Positions 43,488 to 52,975 of a stretch of DNA of 64,000 nt are shown in pieces (positions within the stretch are counted from its first letter, which is position 1; each line of letters opens with the position of its first letter). Below the pieces are notes generated by a model. The model did not search any database, had not been told where the DNA came from, and worked only from the letters and a program-made list of their open reading frames with translations. Position numbers and translations under genes: made by a program. Source of the stretch: an uncultured Flavobacteriaceae bacterium (GTDB taxonomy: Bacteria; Bacteroidota; Bacteroidia; Flavobacteriales; Flavobacteriaceae). The stretch spans positions 310,001 through 374,000 of the forward strand of contig CALFUL010000004.1 of assembly GCA_937929935.1 (NCBI GenBank), read 5' to 3'.

Positions 43488-44186
43488 CTAATTTTTGATG
43501 GCGTAGTTATAAGAGAGTCCGATAATGTAGAGATTATCTTTAATAGCTTCGTTTATACTGCTCTCTATTCCCCAGAAAAAAGAAACACTACTCGCATTAG
43601 TAAACTCGTAGTTAGAACCTATTGTAATCCGATATTTATCGAATCTAGAATCGGTGTTGTTTTCAAAGCGTCTAAACAATTCGCCACTAAAAATTGGATC
43701 CAACGGCCAATCTTTTATTTTATAGGCTAAGCTTGTTTTAAGCCGGAGTCTGTTTACCCTGAAATTTTCAATTCCGTCTGATAAACCCAATTCTTTCCTG
43801 CTTTGATATCGTATACGATATCCTACACGTACTCGATTAACACTGTGTTTATAGGTAGTTTGAAAGTGATAACGCAAATGGCTTTCGTATCCTTGAATAG
43901 CTCCTTGATTATCATTTCGTTTTGAGTACCGTAAAGCAGCACCTATTTTAAAACCTTTAAAAAGTCTTCGCTTTACCCCTATTTGTCCAAAATATTCATC
44001 AACAGCATTAAAATTTTCTTTGAGTCTTAGTTGCCCTTTGAAATCGGTCTCCCAATCCTTATTCAATTCATAGCCCAACGCAATACCATTCCATGACGCT
44101 AAATCGCGATCTGTTTGCGTTTGTGCACACTGGCAGCTCAATATAGCTAGGTATAGCAGAAAAGGTTTGAGGCGTAATCTGAACAC
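43488..44186 (-). CDS. DUF2490 outer-membrane beta-barrel protein
   Basis: 232 residues with signal peptide (MFRLRLKPFLLYLAILSCQC, then AQTQ). WNGIALGYELNKDWETDFKG, FNAVDEYFGQIGVKRRLF and KIGAALRYSKRNDNQ show regular amphipathic strands, and the chain ends in an aromatic-type strand (NLYIIGLSYNYAIKN). This fits DUF2490, a barrel family of Bacteroidota. It starts 4 bp after the DUF4956 gene, so they are an operon. Confidence 0.82.
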   Translation of the reverse strand: MFRLRLKPFLLYLAILSCQCAQTQTDRDLASWNGIALGYELNKDWETDFKGQLRLKENFNAVDEYFGQIGVKRRLFKGFKIGAALRYSKRNDNQGAIQGYESHLRYHFQTTYKHSVNRVRVGYRIRYQSRKELGLSDGIENFRVNRLRLKTSLAYKIKDWPLDPIFSGELFRRFENNTDSRFDKYRITIGSNYEFTNASSVSFFWGIESSINEAIKDNLYIIGLSYNYAIKN

Positions 44187-44190
44187 AGTA

Positions 44191-44793
44191 TTAATTGTTT
44201 AAGTAATAAAATATTCGAAGATCAACTACTTGACGTGAATAATCAATATTTCCAATTTTAATGCTGTTGATGGTTAAACCTGTTCTTTGTTCTAAATCAG
44301 CTTTAAGCGCTTCAGCGTTTTCAGGAAGTATATTTTCAATGTTCTCATAAACAATTTTCTTAGACACCTCATTTTTAAGCAAAACAAAATTATCTATAAC
44401 TAAGATAAGTAGTACAACCAATGTATTAGCGCCTAGAATTTCAGCGTAGCTCATCTTTTTATTGGCCAAAGCATTGATTACTGAAACACCAATAATGACA
44501 AATAAATAGGTCATTTCTTTGATAGGAATGGTGTCAGTTCGATACCTAATAATACCGAAAATAGCAAAAAGTCCAAGGGCCATACCTAAATCAATTTCAT
44601 ACTTTTTCAGTGTAAAGCAGAGAAAGAACACAATCGCACTGATCATAAAGTACGTAAAGAGGTAGTCTTTGTTCTTTGCTTTTGGGTAGTATAAAAAACG
44701 AACAATAATTGTTAGAAAAATGAGATTGATTCCAAAACGAAAAATCATTTTGTAAAAATCGTCGTCAAAAAAAGGAATCTCAAATATTTCCAT
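44191..44793 (-). CDS. DUF4956 inner-membrane protein
   Basis: 200 residues with five hydrophobic segments and the family signature GMALGLFAIFGIIRYRTDTI, followed by PIKEMTYLFVIIGVSVINAL. A soluble C-terminal alpha/beta tail (about 55 residues) follows. DUF4956 proteins often sit near polyphosphate or VTC-type genes; none is adjacent here. It is co-transcribed with the DUF2490 barrel gene. Confidence 0.85.
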   Translation of the reverse strand: MEIFEIPFFDDDFYKMIFRFGINLIFLTIIVRFLYYPKAKNKDYLFTYFMISAIVFFLCFTLKKYEIDLGMALGLFAIFGIIRYRTDTIPIKEMTYLFVIIGVSVINALANKKMSYAEILGANTLVVLLILVIDNFVLLKNEVSKKIVYENIENILPENAEALKADLEQRTGLTINSIKIGNIDYSRQVVDLRIFYYLNN

Positions 44794-44881
44794 TATGTAG
44801 CCCTATAAACCTATAGAAAATTCTTCAGTATCGGTTTGGTTGCGATACTAGACAACACCTTAAGCTATGTTTGTAAGTTAT

Positions 44882-45337
44882 TTATGATTCTAACTTAACA
44901 CGCACTGCATTCATTCCTTTTAAGCCTCTTTCTAATTCAAAGCTCACCTTGTCATTTTCTGCAATTTCATCAATCAAGCCACTAACATGAACAAAATATT
45001 TTTCTTGGTTAACAGAATCTGTAATAAAACCAAAACCTTTAGAAGTGTCAAAGAAGGCAACTTTTCCTTTTCTGATTGGATCCTCTTCTTCTTGCTCTTC
45101 TTTTTTAGGAATACCTAAAACAATACTTTCAGCATCAATTTTAACTTTCTTTGTAGGGTCAGGAGGCGTGTCAGTAAAGTGTCCGTTTTCATCAACATAA
45201 ACCAGCATTTCTTCAAAAGTGGCACCTGATTTTGCATTAGCTTGACGTTCTGCTTTTCTTTTTGCCTTGAGTTCACGCTTTTTTAAACGTTTCTTTTCTC
45301 TTTCCTTTTTTCCAAAAGTTTCTTGCGCTCTAGCCAT
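44882..45337 (-). CDS. Cold-shock-domain protein with basic N-terminal extension
   Basis: 151 residues from the ATG at 45337 (MARAQETFGKKEREKKRLKK), chosen because the open frame upstream to 45421 looks unlike a protein. The first 45 residues are very basic (Lys/Arg-rich), probably RNA binding. The C-terminal 65 residues are a cold-shock domain with KGFGFITDS and EKYFVHVSGLI. It is divergent from a GntR regulator gene, with a palindromic site between them. Confidence 0.85.
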   Translation of the reverse strand: MARAQETFGKKEREKKRLKKRELKAKRKAERQANAKSGATFEEMLVYVDENGHFTDTPPDPTKKVKIDAESIVLGIPKKEEQEEEDPIRKGKVAFFDTSKGFGFITDSVNQEKYFVHVSGLIDEIAENDKVSFELERGLKGMNAVRVKLES

Positions 45338-45468
45338 ATGATGGTAATCAATTTTTTTAGTGAATGCCCCAAATATACTGTGACATTGCCATTTTAACAA
45401 GCAGATGCCCATATTTTTCAAAGGTTAAGTGGCTATAACAGACAATTAATACTATATTGGCTCGTTAA

Positions 45469-45480
45469 ATCGTATACGAT
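45469..45480. promoter_or_regulatory. Perfect 12-bp palindrome, candidate GntR operator
   Basis: ATCGTATACGAT is its own complement. It lies 15 bp before the GntR-gene ATG and 130 bp before the divergent cold-shock-domain gene. FCD-type GntR regulators bind ATnGTATACnAT-like sites, so autoregulation is likely. Confidence 0.65.
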
Positions 45481-45494
45481 ATTAAAATAGCCTA

Positions 45495-46130
45495 ATGTTA
45501 GTCAAAACCATTTTTAGAGATGAAGTTCGTGAACATTTGCTTTTAGAGATGCGTCAAGGCAATCTTCAAGAAGGTCAAGTGATTAATCTAGCTGCACTAG
45601 CTAGAAAGCTTGGCGTTAGCGTTACACCTATTCGTGAAGCTTTAACGCAATTACAGCAAAGTCGTATCATCACAGCCATACCTAATCGGGGTTTTATCAT
45701 CTCAGAATTAAGCTTAAAAGAAGCTCAAGATTTGTATGATTTGGTGGCTGACTTAGAAGTACTCGCTTTAGAGAATTCTAGCTTTGATGAAGCGTCAATT
45801 GAAAAATTGAAGAGCCAACAAGTGGTTTTTAAGAATGCTGAAGATACTATTGCCCGTATTGGAGCTAAATTAGAGTTTCATCGCCTTTTAACAGAGAATT
45901 ATAGTAATGCTTTGGCGCAACGTATTTTGGAGGATTTAAAGATTCGGATATTCTTTTACGAACGTGAATTCATGGCTGATGACCTACTCTATTCAAAATC
46001 AGATAATCAACACGACGCTATAATTTCTGCTATTACAGATGATAATTTACCTACCGCATGTTTGGTGCTTAAAATGAATTGGATGCTGATTCTTGATTAC
46101 ATTCAAAAACAACTCTTAGAAGCGCTATAA
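45495..46130 (+). CDS. GntR family transcriptional regulator, FCD type
   Basis: 211 residues. The N-terminal winged helix (EGQVINLAALARKLGVSVTP, IREALTQLQQ) is typical of FadR-subfamily GntR proteins, and the C-terminal helical FCD domain carries a ligand/metal-binding His region (KLEFHRLLTENY, SDNQHDAII). It probably represses itself and perhaps the divergent gene through the ATCGTATACGAT site. Effector unknown. Confidence 0.9.
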   Translation: MLVKTIFRDEVREHLLLEMRQGNLQEGQVINLAALARKLGVSVTPIREALTQLQQSRIITAIPNRGFIISELSLKEAQDLYDLVADLEVLALENSSFDEASIEKLKSQQVVFKNAEDTIARIGAKLEFHRLLTENYSNALAQRILEDLKIRIFFYEREFMADDLLYSKSDNQHDAIISAITDDNLPTACLVLKMNWMLILDYIQKQLLEAL

Positions 46131-46136
46131 ATCAGG

Positions 46137-48479
46137 CTATTTCTTCGGATTTAATATCATTTTCTCTGCTGTGACTTCTTCAATTTTTTCGCGCGTATAG
46201 TAGGCCGGAAAGTATTCATTCTTTGCCCAAAGCTCAAAAAGATTGTCATAATACGCACTATTAGGGTCTTCTGATTGCCCCGGGGAGTTAATCATCAAAG
46301 TTTTATCCCAATCACTGAGATCCGTAATAAACTTAAAGGTTCCGCCATGATTTTGATTGTCATAATGGCCCGTAGAATTTACGGTATACCCGCTGCCGCC
46401 TCTCGGTATCGGACCCACATTAATTTTATCACGTTTTAAAGAATCTATAAATGGCGACATGACGTTTTTCATCTCTGAATGCTTGTATTTTGCTTGTCCG
46501 TATTGCCATTTGCTCATATCGTTTCCTAGTTTCGCCTCCAATTCTTGCACCGCTAACTCGAATGTCCGTTTTAAAAACGCATCTTTCTTTAGGGTAGACC
46601 AACTCGGACCAAAAGTTGGTGCCTCAGTATCAAGCCAACTAACAATTTTTTGTAATTGAAGGCTTATTAAGCCCGCTACTTTCTTCGGAATAAAAGCTTT
46701 CTCAGCCTCTGCGCGTATTGTTCTTTCCCACATGATATAAATAGCCGCTTCTTTAGAATCAGTGTTCAAATCATGAGTCCAATTTTGAAGTACTACTTTG
46801 GCTTCTTGTGCTTTTGGGTTTGCTAGATTAATATCCTTTAGCATAGGGGTTAGAATTCGCGCTGATATAGATTTATAATCTGTTTGTAATGATTTCATAT
46901 CCAATAAACTAAAGTTTTTATATTGATGTAAAACTTCATCTATTCTTTCTCCACGATAGTCATCTGCCCAAACATAGTTTAAGGTGTTCATGTGCTTATA
47001 ATTTTCAGGAGTTACATCTTCATTGGCAGTTGCTAAAAATCCTTTCTCCGGATTAAATAACATGGGGCGTTCTTCAATAGGTAAATACCCTTCCCAATCA
47101 TGACTTCCATCGCCTGGTACAGGAATTAATCCACTATGATTTTTACGTATGGGCGTTATGCCTACGGCTTGCCAACCAATGTCGCCATCTTTATCTGCCC
47201 ATACCATATTCTCAGCCGGAATATTACTGTAGGTACAGGCTTCTTTGAATTCTTCCCATGTTTTGGCTTGATCCATACGTAAAGAAGCTAAATACGGTGC
47301 CCCGCCATTTTCTAACCATGCGCATTTCACTGCATATGCTTTATGGTTTATTGAGTCGATATAGGTTACAGGTCCGTGTTTGGTATACCGTAAGGTTGTA
47401 CTCACATCAGCCTGACCTTTTACTTTTATGGTGTCTTCTATTTCAGTCATGGTAGCCCACACCCCTTTGTATTTATATTGCGAAAGGTTTTCCGGATTCA
47501 AGTCATAGACGAACAAATCTTCGCCATCTGTTCTAAAAATAGTTAATCCCCAGGCCCCGTATTCATTATGCCCTATAGAGATACCTGGAATTTCAGGTTC
47601 TCCACCTCCAATGACATTCCATTCTGGCGAAACCAAATGTACCATGTAACGTAATGATGGTAGCGCCACTCTGCGGTGTGGGTCGTTGGCTAGCAAGGGT
47701 GCGCCTGATTCAGTTTTAGACCCATGAACAGCCCAATTATTACTACCGTCATCCCATTCTGTGTCAACAATGTCAGCCTTTTCGAAATTGACCCCTGTTG
47801 CATAAGCACTATGTAATTCTAATATTTTTTCTGAAAGTAGCGACGCATCTATTGCTGCATCAAATTCTAAGTTTGGTTCGTTCGGATGAAACCACATCAA
47901 TTCCTTAACCTTATCGGCCCCTATCTTCGCAACAGCCATTCCCAAATCAAGTTCTTGATTTACATTTCCTTTTAAACCTTGATGTCTTGAAATAACCACT
48001 TCTGGTGTCCATGCCTTGGGTTGTATCCCTAGTAATTTAAATTGCATGGGCAGTTTTTCAGGTGTTTGATTGATTTCAGCGATATAGGCGTTGACACCTG
48101 CTGTATACGCTCTGATTATTTCAGAACCATCATCATGATAATGATTTAGTTCGCTTTCTAAGTCGCCTCTAAATTGGAATAAACGCGTGCCTATGTCTCT
48201 TTTTAATTCATCAGGACCCAGTATTTCAGCAACTGTGCCAGTGGCCTGTCTACGCCATATTTCAAATTGAAAAAGACGGTCTTTCGCTGCTGCATAGCCT
48301 TGCGCAAAAAAGAGGTCTTTTTGATTTTTGGCATAGATATGATTAACCCCCCATTGGTCACGAAGAATTTCTACAGGCTCATCTAAGCCTGAAATTGTAA
48401 CGCTATTCTTTTCTTGAGCTGTTCTGCAAGATAAAGCGAGAACCGCGATTAACAATAGTCCTAAAATAGATTTATGCAT
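46137..48479 (-). CDS. Penicillin acylase family lipoprotein
   Basis: 780 residues. Lipobox ALSC (Cys18). N-terminal alpha-subunit segment (WGVNHIYAKNQKDLFFAQGY) and Ntn-hydrolase nucleophile Ser246 in DDGSNNWAVHG, the first residue of the processed beta subunit. Later ANDPHRRVALPSLRYMVHL, and near the end PRGGSGYTVNSTG. Such enzymes self-cleave and hydrolyse amide bonds such as penicillins or acyl-homoserine lactones. Its true substrate is unknown. It converges with the GntR gene, 6 bp apart. Confidence 0.9.
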   Translation of the reverse strand: MHKSILGLLLIAVLALSCRTAQEKNSVTISGLDEPVEILRDQWGVNHIYAKNQKDLFFAQGYAAAKDRLFQFEIWRRQATGTVAEILGPDELKRDIGTRLFQFRGDLESELNHYHDDGSEIIRAYTAGVNAYIAEINQTPEKLPMQFKLLGIQPKAWTPEVVISRHQGLKGNVNQELDLGMAVAKIGADKVKELMWFHPNEPNLEFDAAIDASLLSEKILELHSAYATGVNFEKADIVDTEWDDGSNNWAVHGSKTESGAPLLANDPHRRVALPSLRYMVHLVSPEWNVIGGGEPEIPGISIGHNEYGAWGLTIFRTDGEDLFVYDLNPENLSQYKYKGVWATMTEIEDTIKVKGQADVSTTLRYTKHGPVTYIDSINHKAYAVKCAWLENGGAPYLASLRMDQAKTWEEFKEACTYSNIPAENMVWADKDGDIGWQAVGITPIRKNHSGLIPVPGDGSHDWEGYLPIEERPMLFNPEKGFLATANEDVTPENYKHMNTLNYVWADDYRGERIDEVLHQYKNFSLLDMKSLQTDYKSISARILTPMLKDINLANPKAQEAKVVLQNWTHDLNTDSKEAAIYIMWERTIRAEAEKAFIPKKVAGLISLQLQKIVSWLDTEAPTFGPSWSTLKKDAFLKRTFELAVQELEAKLGNDMSKWQYGQAKYKHSEMKNVMSPFIDSLKRDKINVGPIPRGGSGYTVNSTGHYDNQNHGGTFKFITDLSDWDKTLMINSPGQSEDPNSAYYDNLFELWAKNEYFPAYYTREKIEEVTAEKMILNPKK

Positions 48480-48597
48480 GATATTTGGTTGAAGGTTGAA
48501 TTCTAAAAATACGAATTACTTTCGATCTCAAATTCAGTATACTTCAGCGTTTAGAAAACGTGCCAATCATAATGCGGATTAATCAGGTTTGAAAATT

Positions 48598-49197
48598 TTA
48601 TTCTAACTCTTTCAATATGTTTTCTGCTGAATTAGTTATTTTGCTGTAACTACGGTAGCCCCAATAAGAGGTAAAGCTCACAAAAACAAGGGCTAGAAGT
48701 ATAGAAAAGTTTGCCCAAATATTTCTTTCTACTAAAAAAAAATCCTTATTACCTAATATTTTAGCACCAACCCCAGAAGCTGCAATCATTACTACAAAAC
48801 TAGCCGCAACAGCTCCTTTTTGAATATTCATGAGGTTTTTCTTGGCTTTAGAGAAGTCTAAAAGAGCTTCTTTAAAACTTTTATTTGTAATATTAACCGC
48901 TCTAATTTTACGCAATGCCCTTAAAGCCAAAACAGGTAGACCTAATAGAAAGGCTACCATTATAACACCGCATAGCATTAGATACCAAGTATCTAGCTTA
49001 GAAAAATTCGCAAGAACGCAAACACCAATTGTAAAACAAAATATGGCCCCAATAGTCTCTATTGTTGTGATTGTTCTAAACTTATTCGAATACTTTTCTT
49101 GAGTCATGTTCATAATAATTTTATCGGTTAATTTTTTTTGATGATCTAATTGATTCGTTAGATCAGACCATAAAGCTTGCATCTCTTCTAGTTCCAT
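48598..49197 (-). CDS. Membrane protein paired with an ECF sigma factor
   Basis: 199 residues. A soluble N-terminal 35 residues (MELEEMQALWSDLTNQLDHQ) resembles the ends of anti-sigma regulators, then four hydrophobic segments: IGAIFCFTIGVCVLANF, WYLMLCGVIMVAFLLGLP, AVAASFVVMIAASGVG and WANFSILLALVFVSFTSYW. It is the next gene after the sigma factor, 28 bp downstream of the sigma gene's second stop. A cognate sensor or anti-sigma role is likely, although a typical zinc motif is absent. Confidence 0.75.
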   Translation of the reverse strand: MELEEMQALWSDLTNQLDHQKKLTDKIIMNMTQEKYSNKFRTITTIETIGAIFCFTIGVCVLANFSKLDTWYLMLCGVIMVAFLLGLPVLALRALRKIRAVNITNKSFKEALLDFSKAKKNLMNIQKGAVAASFVVMIAASGVGAKILGNKDFFLVERNIWANFSILLALVFVSFTSYWGYRSYSKITNSAENILKELE

Positions 49198-49264
49198 TGT
49201 CTTATTTTTTTACCCTGAACTTGTTTTAGGGTCTAATTTGTTTTGTCAATTTTTGCTTAATTCG

Positions 49265-49711
49265 TTAGATCTTAGTTCCAACGTTGGTAGGTGTAAGTCC
49301 TGTTATTTCAGCAATCTCTTCATATTTTTTCCCTTCCAAAAGTAAAAGCATGAGTCCTTTTTCTATTTGATTCAATTGTTTGATATGAGCGTATAATACT
49401 TTTAGGCGCTCTTCAAATTCAGGGTCATAATTTTCCGTTTGCTCGAGCACTACCCTATTAATAGAAACAGAATTACCCATTCGCTTGCTTTTCTTAAGTT
49501 TTGTTAGTGCAGTGTTTAAAGCAATACGATACATCCAAGTGCTGATTTTTGATTCGGCTCTAAAGGTTTCAAATGATTTCCATAACTGGTAGACCACCTC
49601 TTGATACAAATCTTTTTGATCATCTCCATTGTTTGTATACATGGTCGTGATTTTAAAGATCACACCTTCATGTTGTTTGATAATACGAACAAATTCTTGT
49701 TCCTTTTGCAT
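49265..49711 (-). CDS. ECF-type RNA polymerase sigma factor, truncated by an in-frame TAA
   Basis: 148 residues. Sigma region 2 (DLYQEVVYQLWKSFETF, then SKISTWMYRIALNTALTKLK) and region 4 (LNQIEKGLMLLLLEGKKYEE, then IAEITGLTPTNVGTKI) are present. The stop at 49265-49267 falls in the recognition helix. In the same frame the next codons read RIKQKLTKQIRP and then TAA at 49226-49228, exactly the usual end of such proteins with a missing Asn (NVGTKI-N-RIKQKL). So a nonsense change replaced an Asn codon and removes the last 13 residues. Confidence 0.85.
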   Translation of the reverse strand: MQKEQEFVRIIKQHEGVIFKITTMYTNNGDDQKDLYQEVVYQLWKSFETFRAESKISTWMYRIALNTALTKLKKSKRMGNSVSINRVVLEQTENYDPEFEERLKVLYAHIKQLNQIEKGLMLLLLEGKKYEEIAEITGLTPTNVGTKI

Positions 49712-49817
49712 GCTTGAATATTGAGGTCTACAAGGTTAGTATCAACACCATTTAAATTATCACAAAATTTTTAGAAAAAAGATGTAAAACCTAGTGTTTT
49801 GAGAAGTTTGAGTGTAA

Positions 49818-49854
49818 AAAAAATCCTCTAATCAGAGGATAAAGAGGATTTTTT
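49818..49854. terminator. Bidirectional terminator
   Basis: AAAATCCTCT and AGAGGATTTT pair around a 13-nt loop, with A- and T-runs on either side, after the amidohydrolase gene (minus strand). Confidence 0.8.
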
Positions 49855-49874
49855 TAATTGACAATTTAAGGCGC

Positions 49875-50960
49875 TTAATCTTTCGGAAATAAACTTGCGT
49901 CTAAACCTGGAATGATTCTTAAAGCATTTTTGTAATACACCTTTTTTAAAATATGATCAGGTAAGTTTAACCCGTACATTGCCCAGTAAGCATGGTACTT
50001 TTTGTAATACGGAAAGTACTCATCATCAGATTCTAATACTCTAAAATAGGTAGAAAACTCTTCAGGTTTCCAGCTATCTTTTCCAAATAGAATACGATCT
50101 TGATACTTTTCAAAAAATGCATTTGCATTTTTAGGCTGTCTGCCCAATTCAGCAATAACAGCAGCTATACCAACATTCATATTCGGAATTTCATCTAACA
50201 ACTCTCCTAGCCTTCCAAGATCGTTAGCATACCAACCCATATGCGCATTTATAAAAGTGGTATTGGGGTGCTTTTTAAACATGTTATGTTGCTCGTCAAT
50301 AATTTGTTGCCAAGGCGCCGGATTGGTGTCTGAACGTTTTCTTCTTGGGCGTGTTTTTAATTCTAACCAACGTTCATTATCGCTGTTCATGGGGTCCCAA
50401 AAAGATTTTGGGTCTGCAGCATGTATAAGTACAGGAACACCTAATTCGCCGCACTTCGCCCATATAGGGTCTAATCTTGGGTCGTCTATAGCTAAAAGAT
50501 TGCCGTCACTATCTTTATAGCGCAAGCCTAAGCTTTTATATATTTTTAAGCCTTTTGCGCCGGCTATGATATCTTTTTCTAGTTGCGTCGTTGCCTTTTC
50601 TGTCCACCCTGTAGTGCCTACACTATCAAAATTAACATTGGCAAAAACAACAAATCTATTCGGATATATCTTTTTAATACTTTCAATTTTTTCTAAAAGA
50701 GCGTTCCCTGAACCACCACTTAAATTAACCATGATGCCTTCGTTTAAGGCATCCATATCTGTGATTAGCTTTGTTAAAGCTACGGCTGACATTGAACGTT
50801 GATGGCTATGTACATCAATAAATGGAAATTTTGCTTTTTGAATAGGATTTTCAGGCACCACCAAAGTAGACTTCGGATTATAGTCTTCAAAACTCATTTC
50901 TTGCGCTGAAACTGAAACAAATGTTAATAATAAAAATATAATTATAAACTTGATATTCAT
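49875..50960 (-). CDS. Secreted amidohydrolase family protein (TIM-barrel metal hydrolase)
   Basis: 361 residues with a signal peptide (MNIKFIIIFLLLTFVSVSAQ). Metal site pattern of amidohydrolase-2: His51 and His53 in FIDVHSHQRS, LIHAADPKSFWDP, FINAHMGW, and Asp in LFGKDSWKPE. Usually acts in decarboxylation or hydrolysis of small carboxylates. The substrate cannot be told. A terminator lies downstream; the MobA-like gene is upstream by 14 bp. Confidence 0.8.
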   Translation of the reverse strand: MNIKFIIIFLLLTFVSVSAQEMSFEDYNPKSTLVVPENPIQKAKFPFIDVHSHQRSMSAVALTKLITDMDALNEGIMVNLSGGSGNALLEKIESIKKIYPNRFVVFANVNFDSVGTTGWTEKATTQLEKDIIAGAKGLKIYKSLGLRYKDSDGNLLAIDDPRLDPIWAKCGELGVPVLIHAADPKSFWDPMNSDNERWLELKTRPRRKRSDTNPAPWQQIIDEQHNMFKKHPNTTFINAHMGWYANDLGRLGELLDEIPNMNVGIAAVIAELGRQPKNANAFFEKYQDRILFGKDSWKPEEFSTYFRVLESDDEYFPYYKKYHAYWAMYGLNLPDHILKKVYYKNALRIIPGLDASLFPKD

Positions 50961-50974
50961 AGCTTTATGTTTAT

Positions 50975-51586
50975 TTATTTCAATTTATTATTTAATAAAT
51001 TTTGATAAGCTTCCCAGGTATCAATATCAAACGCTTTGCCTTCTGGATCTACTGCTGTAACCACATCTTTATTAGCGGCAATGATATTTTTTGCACCAAA
51101 ATCTTTATTCAATTTCAACAAATCATTAAAATGTTCTTTCCCAAATATTGCGGGTACGCCTGACCTACTTTGATAGTGCGTGGTTATGATTTTTTCAGAA
51201 TCTGCTTGCCATAATTCCACCATTCTATTTAAATACTTATAATCAATCAAAGGCTGATCGGCCAACGTAATTAATACGGCATCATAGTGAAGCGACATTG
51301 ATTCAAAATAAGTAATTCCTGCTGTTATTGAACTTCCTAAGCCGTTATTCCAATCATGATTTAGAATAACTGTGCAAGCTGTTAAATCAGTTTGCGCTTG
51401 AATACTTTGGTTATGAGCACCTAGAACAACATAGATGTCCTCACTTGTTGACGCTTGAGCTGCTTTGATGGCATTTCCTAATAAATTAGTGTCATTATAG
51501 GCTAGCAACTGCTTAACATGTTCACCCATCCGTATTGATTGACCAGCGGCAAGTATAAGGGTCGCGATATTTTTTTCGGCTTTCAA
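50975..51586 (-). CDS. MobA-like nucleotidyltransferase (molybdenum cofactor cytidylyltransferase type)
   Basis: 203 residues. The NTP-binding signature LILAAGQSIRMGEHVKQLLA lies at the N-terminus, and DAVLITLADQPLI is the DxP-type metal motif of the MobA/MocA group. SGVPAIFGKEHF and DFGAKNIIAANKD complete the fold. It transfers a nucleotide to a cofactor precursor. It is co-oriented with the amidohydrolase gene. Whether it is the genuine MocA depends on molybdenum enzymes elsewhere in the genome. Confidence 0.82.
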   Translation of the reverse strand: MKAEKNIATLILAAGQSIRMGEHVKQLLAYNDTNLLGNAIKAAQASTSEDIYVVLGAHNQSIQAQTDLTACTVILNHDWNNGLGSSITAGITYFESMSLHYDAVLITLADQPLIDYKYLNRMVELWQADSEKIITTHYQSRSGVPAIFGKEHFNDLLKLNKDFGAKNIIAANKDVVTAVDPEGKAFDIDTWEAYQNLLNNKLK

Positions 51587-51696
51587 ATCAGTAGCAAACT
51601 ACAAAATCTTAACATTGTTTAACAGATAAATTACGTTGCACTCATAATTAAAAAAAAAAATGACCGTTGTGATGTAGGACCGCAATACTTAAGAAA

Positions 51697-52785
51697 ATGA
51701 AATTTTACTCCAAGTTATTTTTTATTTTATTAACCACAGCTTTTCTGGTTTCATGCGGAAACGCTGATGATGACGTTAATTTTAACCTAAATACAGGGGC
51801 CCTAGGTATGGGAATTCCTGTTAATGATTGCTTAGATTTAGAGCAAAGTAATCTTATACTTTCAATTCAAGAACAATTCACAAGTTTACCGGGCAAAGTT
51901 TCTATTTTATTTAAAGTAAGTGATTTACAGGGCAATCCGGTAGCAGGTTTGCAGGCCGATCAGTTTACCATATATGAGCAAGGGCGTAATGATGATTGTT
52001 TTAATACTATTTCAGCATCAGAATCATTCGCACGCATTTCATCAAATTCGCAAGTATTTACTTCAAACACTATTCTTGTTCTTGATTTGAGTAACAGTGT
52101 ATTGAGCAGTAGTCTTGATGAATTAAAATCAGCAAGCGTTAGTTTTATAAATAATGTGATGCCCCAAGAAACTAATGAATCTTTCAGAATGGCCATCTAT
52201 TGGTTTGATGGCGAAGACAAATTACATTTACTAAACCCTATTACCTCGAACAGAGCAGAATTAACACAGGCAGTTGATGCGATAGATACTGATATCAGTG
52301 ATGACCCTTCTACAGATTTGTATGGGGCGGTTATTAAATCAACTGACATTGCTGCCGAATTATTGAATTCAAGTACTGAAGATGATAAAATTGGTGCTGC
52401 TTCTGTTGTGATTTTTACGGATGGAACCGATCAAGCTTCGCGATACACTGAAGAAGCGGCACAACAAAAGGTAGATCAGGCAGCTGCTAATATTTCTTTC
52501 TTTACAATTGGTTTAGGAAGCGAAATAGATGAACAAGTACTTTCTAACCTCGGGAAGACTTTTAGCGTATTTGCAAGCGATAAGAATGAGTTAGAAAACA
52601 CTTTTAATGATATATCAATACGTATATCAGAAAGTGCAAATAGTTTTTATCTTTTTGAATATTGTAGCCCTAAGAGAGATGGCAGTGGCGAAAACAACCT
52701 TGCTATTCAAGTGATTAATCAAAACGGACAAGGGGCTGTGCAGACTTCTTTTAATGCTACAGGCTTTGAAGCTGGCTGTGAATAA
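51697..52785 (+). CDS. VWA domain lipoprotein
   Basis: 362 residues, lipobox FLVSC (Cys20). A beta-rich N-terminal domain with GLQADQFTIYEQGRNDDCF precedes a von Willebrand A domain whose MIDAS motif is DLSNS (Asp130, Ser132, Ser134), with VVIFTDGTDQAS later. The end contains FEYCSPKRDGSGENNLAI, with Cys residues. Surface-exposed metal-dependent binding is expected. Partner unknown. The gene is single. Confidence 0.85.
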   Translation: MKFYSKLFFILLTTAFLVSCGNADDDVNFNLNTGALGMGIPVNDCLDLEQSNLILSIQEQFTSLPGKVSILFKVSDLQGNPVAGLQADQFTIYEQGRNDDCFNTISASESFARISSNSQVFTSNTILVLDLSNSVLSSSLDELKSASVSFINNVMPQETNESFRMAIYWFDGEDKLHLLNPITSNRAELTQAVDAIDTDISDDPSTDLYGAVIKSTDIAAELLNSSTEDDKIGAASVVIFTDGTDQASRYTEEAAQQKVDQAAANISFFTIGLGSEIDEQVLSNLGKTFSVFASDKNELENTFNDISIRISESANSFYLFEYCSPKRDGSGENNLAIQVINQNGQGAVQTSFNATGFEAGCE

Positions 52786-52975
52786 TAGCACAGCGCATCG
52801 TTTATCTTAAACTAGATGTTGTTCATCGATAATCTTTCGCTTTAGCGACTAAATGGGCTTTTCAACCAAATAACTATACTAGAAATAGAAATAGGGCTTT
52901 ACTTTGTATGTCCCTAAAGTCCCTATTGAAATCTACCTACATTCATGACTATGTTAACATAGTACAAACGTCCGA

